Source of the DNA: an uncultured Myxococcales bacterium
GTDB taxonomy: Bacteria; Myxococcota_A; Polyangia; Palsa-1104; JAEUJZ01
Direction of reading: 5' to 3'
Assembly (NCBI GenBank): GCA_937868485.1
Contig: CALMML010000390.1
Coordinates: 1-46,246, forward strand
DNA length: 46,246 nt
The notes beneath the pieces are model-generated. The model had not been told where the DNA came from. It searched no databases and saw only the letters and a program-made list of their open reading frames with translations. Within the stretch, counting starts at the first letter, position 1. Every line of letters begins with the position of its first letter. Position numbers and translations under genes: made by a program. Shown one piece after another: positions 43,467 through 46,246 of the stretch.

Positions 43467-44147
43467 GTGAACCAGATCGAAGAAAACCTTGCGTCTGTTC
43501 GGCTCAAGATGGCAGCGGCGTGTCAGCGCGCTTGTCGATCGCTGGATGAGGTGACGCTGATCGCGGTGTCCAAGCTTCAGCCAAGTGGTCTCATCGAGCA
43601 GGCGTATCAGGCGGGACAGCGCGACTTTGGCGAAAACTACGCGCAAGAGCTACGCGACAAAGCGAGTGAGCTTGCGCACCTGCCCGGGCTGCGCTGGCAC
43701 GCGATCGGACCGCTTCAGTCGAACAAGGTGAAGTATGTCGCCAAGGTCGCGCAGTCGTTTCACGCGCTGTGCAGCCTGGACATCGCGATCGAGCTGGGCA
43801 AGCGCCGCAGCGAGCCGCCGATCGACGTGCTGATCGAGGTCAACATCGCGGGCGAAGACAGCAAGTGCGGAATCGCACCATCAAAGCTGGCGTCGCTGGC
43901 GGATGAGGTGCGCAAGGTCGCAGGTGTGCGACTTGTGGGGCTGATGTGTATGCCGCCGCAGCCGGAGCCGCCGACTCCGTGGACACCGGAAGACAACCGA
44001 CCGCACTTTGCCGCGCTGCGGGCGCTTGCACGGTCGCTCGGGCTGTCGCAGCTGTCGATGGGCAGCACGTCGGACTATGAAGTGGCGATCGAAGAAGGCG
44101 CGACGATTGTGCGTGTCGGGCGATCGATCTTCGGGGAACGCGCCTAG
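43467..44147 (+). CDS. YggS/PLPBP-family pyridoxal-phosphate homeostasis protein
   Basis: 226 residues from the GTG at 43467. An in-frame GTG at 43461 overlaps the AGGAG (43457-43461), which has the right 5-bp distance to the second GTG, so the latter is chosen. A single alanine-racemase-like barrel with the PLP-binding Lys in LIAVSKLQP, then FGENYAQEL, WHAIGPLQSNKVKYV, VLIEVNIAGEDSKCGI and LSMGSTSDYEVAIEEGATIVRVG. Family members buffer pyridoxal phosphate and have no known catalytic turnover. It lies 24 bp after the ABC gene. Confidence 0.93.
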   Translation: MNQIEENLASVRLKMAAACQRACRSLDEVTLIAVSKLQPSGLIEQAYQAGQRDFGENYAQELRDKASELAHLPGLRWHAIGPLQSNKVKYVAKVAQSFHALCSLDIAIELGKRRSEPPIDVLIEVNIAGEDSKCGIAPSKLASLADEVRKVAGVRLVGLMCMPPQPEPPTPWTPEDNRPHFAALRALARSLGLSQLSMGSTSDYEVAIEEGATIVRVGRSIFGERA

Positions 44148-44198
44148 ACGGGAACCCGCAGCACGCAAGCCGATAACCAGAAAAAGAGATCCGTTCCG

Positions 44199-45248
44199 AT
44201 GAGCAAGACTGACGAATACCTAGACTTCAACCCGAGCAGCGTCGGCGTTCGCAATGGCAAGCTGTTCGGTCTGCCGTTTGAGTACGAAGACAGCCACGTC
44301 GTGATCCTGCCGGTGCCGTGGGAAGTGACGGTGTCGTATCGCGCAGGAACCGCGCAGGGACCGCAAGCGATCCTCGAAGCGTCGACGCAGGTGGATCTGT
44401 TCGATCCGGTCTGGCCGGACGGCTGGCGCGCGGGCTACTACATGCTGCCGCTCTCTCGCGAGTGGCAGGCCAAAAACGAAGCGATGCGCGCCGTCGCCGC
44501 CGAGTGCATCCGCAAGATGGAACAAGGCGTCGCGCAAGACGATCCCGATCTGCTGGTGCCACAAGGCGAAGTGAACGCGGCATCGAGCGAGCTAAACGAC
44601 TGGGTCGAGCGCCAAGCGCAGTCGCACCTGTCGCTTGGCAAAGCGGTGGGCGTGCTCGGAGGCGACCACAGCGTGCCGCTTGGGCTGATTCGCGCGCTGG
44701 CGACTCGCTATGACTCCTTTGGCGTGCTGCACATTGATGCGCATGCGGATCTGCGGCGCGGCTACGAAGGGTTTCAGTACTCGCATGCGTCGATCATGGA
44801 AAACGTGCTGCACCTGCCGCATGTCAGCAAGATCACGCAGGTCGGAATCCGCGACTACTGCGAAGAGGAAGAACAGACCGCGCGACAAGCCGGCGATCGC
44901 GTCAGCTTCTTTTCGATGCGCAGCCTCCGCACGCGAGGCTTTCACGGCGAACCGTGGGCGCGCACCTGTCAGCACATCGTCGAGACACTGCCCAAGCAGG
45001 TCTACATCAGCTTCGATGTGGACGGACTCGATCCCGCGCTGTGTCCGCAGACCGGAACGCCGGTGCCGGGTGGACTGACGTGGGATGAAGCGATCCATCT
45101 GCTCGATACCGTGGTCGAAAGCGGTCGTCAGGTGATTGGCTTCGATCTGGTGGAAGTCGCCGGTCACGGAGAGTGGGACGCCATCGTCGGAGCGCGCCTT
45201 CTGTCTCGGCTCTGTCTGCTCACCGCGCAGAGCAGTCCGCGTCCGTAG
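44199..45248 (+). CDS. Agmatinase/arginase-family ureohydrolase
   Basis: 349 residues with all metal ligands of the ureohydrolase family: His157 in GGDHS, Asp180, His182 and Asp184 in HIDAHADLR, and Asp273 and Asp275 in SFDVDGLDP. Two Mn ions activate water to cleave urea from arginine, agmatine or a related guanidino compound. Compared with SpeB it has an N-terminal extension and an insertion of about 40 residues (about 90-135), so the substrate is uncertain. AAAAGAGA precedes the ATG by about 10 bp. The gene is the last before a pyrimidine-rich repeat stretch. Confidence 0.87.
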   Translation: MSKTDEYLDFNPSSVGVRNGKLFGLPFEYEDSHVVILPVPWEVTVSYRAGTAQGPQAILEASTQVDLFDPVWPDGWRAGYYMLPLSREWQAKNEAMRAVAAECIRKMEQGVAQDDPDLLVPQGEVNAASSELNDWVERQAQSHLSLGKAVGVLGGDHSVPLGLIRALATRYDSFGVLHIDAHADLRRGYEGFQYSHASIMENVLHLPHVSKITQVGIRDYCEEEEQTARQAGDRVSFFSMRSLRTRGFHGEPWARTCQHIVETLPKQVYISFDVDGLDPALCPQTGTPVPGGLTWDEAIHLLDTVVESGRQVIGFDLVEVAGHGEWDAIVGARLLSRLCLLTAQSSPRP

Positions 45249-45263
45249 TCTGTCTGTCTGTCT
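45249..45263. repeat. TCTG tetranucleotide repeat
   Basis: Three and three-quarter copies of TCTG start directly after the stop codon of the ureohydrolase gene. Such a tract can slip in replication, though here it lies outside coding sequence. Confidence 0.75.
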
Positions 45264-45280
45264 CGTCCTTCCCTCCCTCT

Positions 45281-45327
45281 CCGTTTCGTTCCCTTTCCGT
45301 TTCGTTCCCTTTCCGTTTCGTTCCCTT
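45281..45327. repeat. Pyrimidine-rich 16-bp tandem repeat, three copies
   Basis: Unit CCGTTTCGTTCCCTTT, copies at 45281-45296, 45297-45312 and 45313-45327 (last one a base short). With the preceding run of T and C (45261-45280) it makes a nearly pure pyrimidine strand of about 80 bp between two genes. Confidence 0.9.
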
Positions 45328-45447
45328 CCTATCCGGTTGCCCGTTATGATCGGAGGTTGCGAGCCGATGCTGCTGCATCCCCCGTGACCGCGCACAGTGT
45401 CAGGCCGTTCGCACAAACAGCCGACAACCTTCGCGTCAGAGAATCCG

Positions 45448-46246
45448 ATGGGCAGCAAACTCCACTTCGTAAAGAGCATCGCGCTGCTGCTGCTGCTGAC
45501 GCTGCTCTACGTGGGCTGCGCACGACTCGGACTGCTGTTCGCGACCGCACACAAGCAAGCGTCGCCAGTCTGGCCTGTGACAGGTCTTGCGATCGCAGCA
45601 TGTAGTCTGTTCGGACTGCGGGTCTGGCCTGCCGTGTTTGTGGGAGCCGCACTCGCAAACTACGACAACGGAACCGCACTACCGACCAGCTTGATCATCG
45701 GGGTAGGAAACACCCTAGAAGCAGTTGTGGGAGCGCTGCTGCTTCGCCAGTTTTCGCAGTATCGGAGTCTGTTCGGAAGCCAGACCGAGCCCATTGCGAT
45801 CATCTGTGCCGCGCTGTTTGCCACGATGTGCAGCGCAACCATCGGAATCGGAATCCTGACCGCACAGCACATCATTCCGGTGGGAGAAGCGACCCGCGCC
45901 TGGGTGACGTGGTGGATCGGCGATGTGCTCGGTGCGCTGATGGTGACACCGACGCTGCTATCGCTGTATCGGGCGCAGCTTTCCTTCCGTAGCGTGTCTG
46001 TGCGAAAGGTCATCGAGTTCGTGCTGGCGCTCGGACTTCTGACCGCGCTGTCAGTGGCTCTGTTTGGAACCATCGCGGGTCTGTCGTTTCTGTTTTTGAT
46101 CTTTCCGATCGTGCTGTTCTGCTGCGGCGCGGCGTTCGCCTATTTCATCGTCTTCCCGATCATGTTCAAGTTCTTCGTCAGCACGCTGCCGAACGGCGTG
46201 CAGATGATGGCGGACATCACCAACTACATGGACTTCGTGCTGGTCA
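45448..46246 (+). CDS. MASE1 membrane domain joined in frame to the middle of TatC; incomplete
   Basis: An open frame from ATG 45448 runs off the window at 266 codons. Residues 1 to about 215 are a MASE1-type sensory membrane domain: about eight helices, with SPVWPVTGLAIAACSLFGLRVWPAVF, GNTLEAVVGALLLR, TWWIGDVLGALMVTPTLL and a last helix ending near LFLIFP. From about residue 222 the sequence is TatC, the Tat protein-export subunit, beginning in its third helix (CCGAAFAYFIVFPIMFKFF) and going on with LPNGVQMMADITNYMDFVLV. The N-terminal half of TatC is missing, and so is any kinase or GGDEF output part of the MASE1 protein. The switch lies at about 46095-46115. A wrong join at a contig edge is the likely cause; a true fusion is possible but would leave TatC without its first two helices. 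Confidence 0.7.
   Translation, partial: MGSKLHFVKSIALLLLLTLLYVGCARLGLLFATAHKQASPVWPVTGLAIAACSLFGLRVWPAVFVGAALANYDNGTALPTSLIIGVGNTLEAVVGALLLRQFSQYRSLFGSQTEPIAIICAALFATMCSATIGIGILTAQHIIPVGEATRAWVTWWIGDVLGALMVTPTLLSLYRAQLSFRSVSVRKVIEFVLALGLLTALSVALFGTIAGLSFLFLIFPIVLFCCGAAFAYFIVFPIMFKFFVSTLPNGVQMMADITNYMDFVLV

Overview
The window looks like chromosomal DNA of a myxobacterium or a close relative (Myxococcota). This is an inference from gene content, not a database match. The signs are three Hanks-type Ser/Thr kinases with transmembrane tails, an MglA-like GTPase, a protein ending in an AgmX/PglI-type domain, a sigma-region-4-like regulator beside a MerR-like one, an HMG-CoA synthase, and many proteins with proline/alanine/glutamine-rich linkers. 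The DNA is GC-rich and densely coding on both strands. I see no insertion sequence, prophage, CRISPR array or rRNA operon.

Left part (1-9.8 kb): the window opens inside a kinase gene whose 5' end is damaged. An OmpR-type response regulator and its sensor kinase follow on the minus strand. Then comes a plus-strand translation block: a winged-helix hypothetical gene, rplT, pheS, pheT, cyaY and a TPR protein. Hairpins before rplT and before pheS suggest control of L20 and PheRS synthesis.

Middle part (9.75-22.6 kb): a minus-strand operon preT-preA-glycosyltransferase (reductive pyrimidine catabolism plus an unrelated membrane GT2) faces a small repeat protein and an MFS exporter. The exporter converges, across a strong bidirectional hairpin, on boxC-boxB, the oxygenase and ring-cleaving lyase of aerobic benzoyl-CoA degradation. 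The reductase gene boxA is not in the window. A Ser/Thr kinase and a tandem degenerate receiver protein lie upstream of boxC on the same strand.

Right-middle (22.7-33.8 kb): an AgmX/PglI-domain protein is divergent from an outer-membrane beta-barrel protein. A MerR-like gene with a perfect palindromic operator leads a two-gene unit with a four-cysteine sigma-4-like protein, and is divergent from a third kinase. That kinase abuts a tRNA-Ile gene. An HMG-CoA synthase is divergent from a pair of paralogous di-heme lipoproteins, and an MglA-like GTPase with a long tail follows.

Right part (33.9-46.2 kb), all plus strand: XdhC and a MobA-like nucleotidyltransferase overlapping by ATGA, a large coiled-coil membrane protein, a lipoprotein with propeller repeats, a conserved-looking hypothetical protein, glgA, an orphan Mla-type ABC ATPase, a YggS-type PLP protein, and an agmatinase-family hydrolase. 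The window ends in an open frame that starts as a MASE1 sensor domain and continues without a break as the middle of TatC. This is most likely a wrong join at a contig edge. Both ends of the window should be treated with caution.
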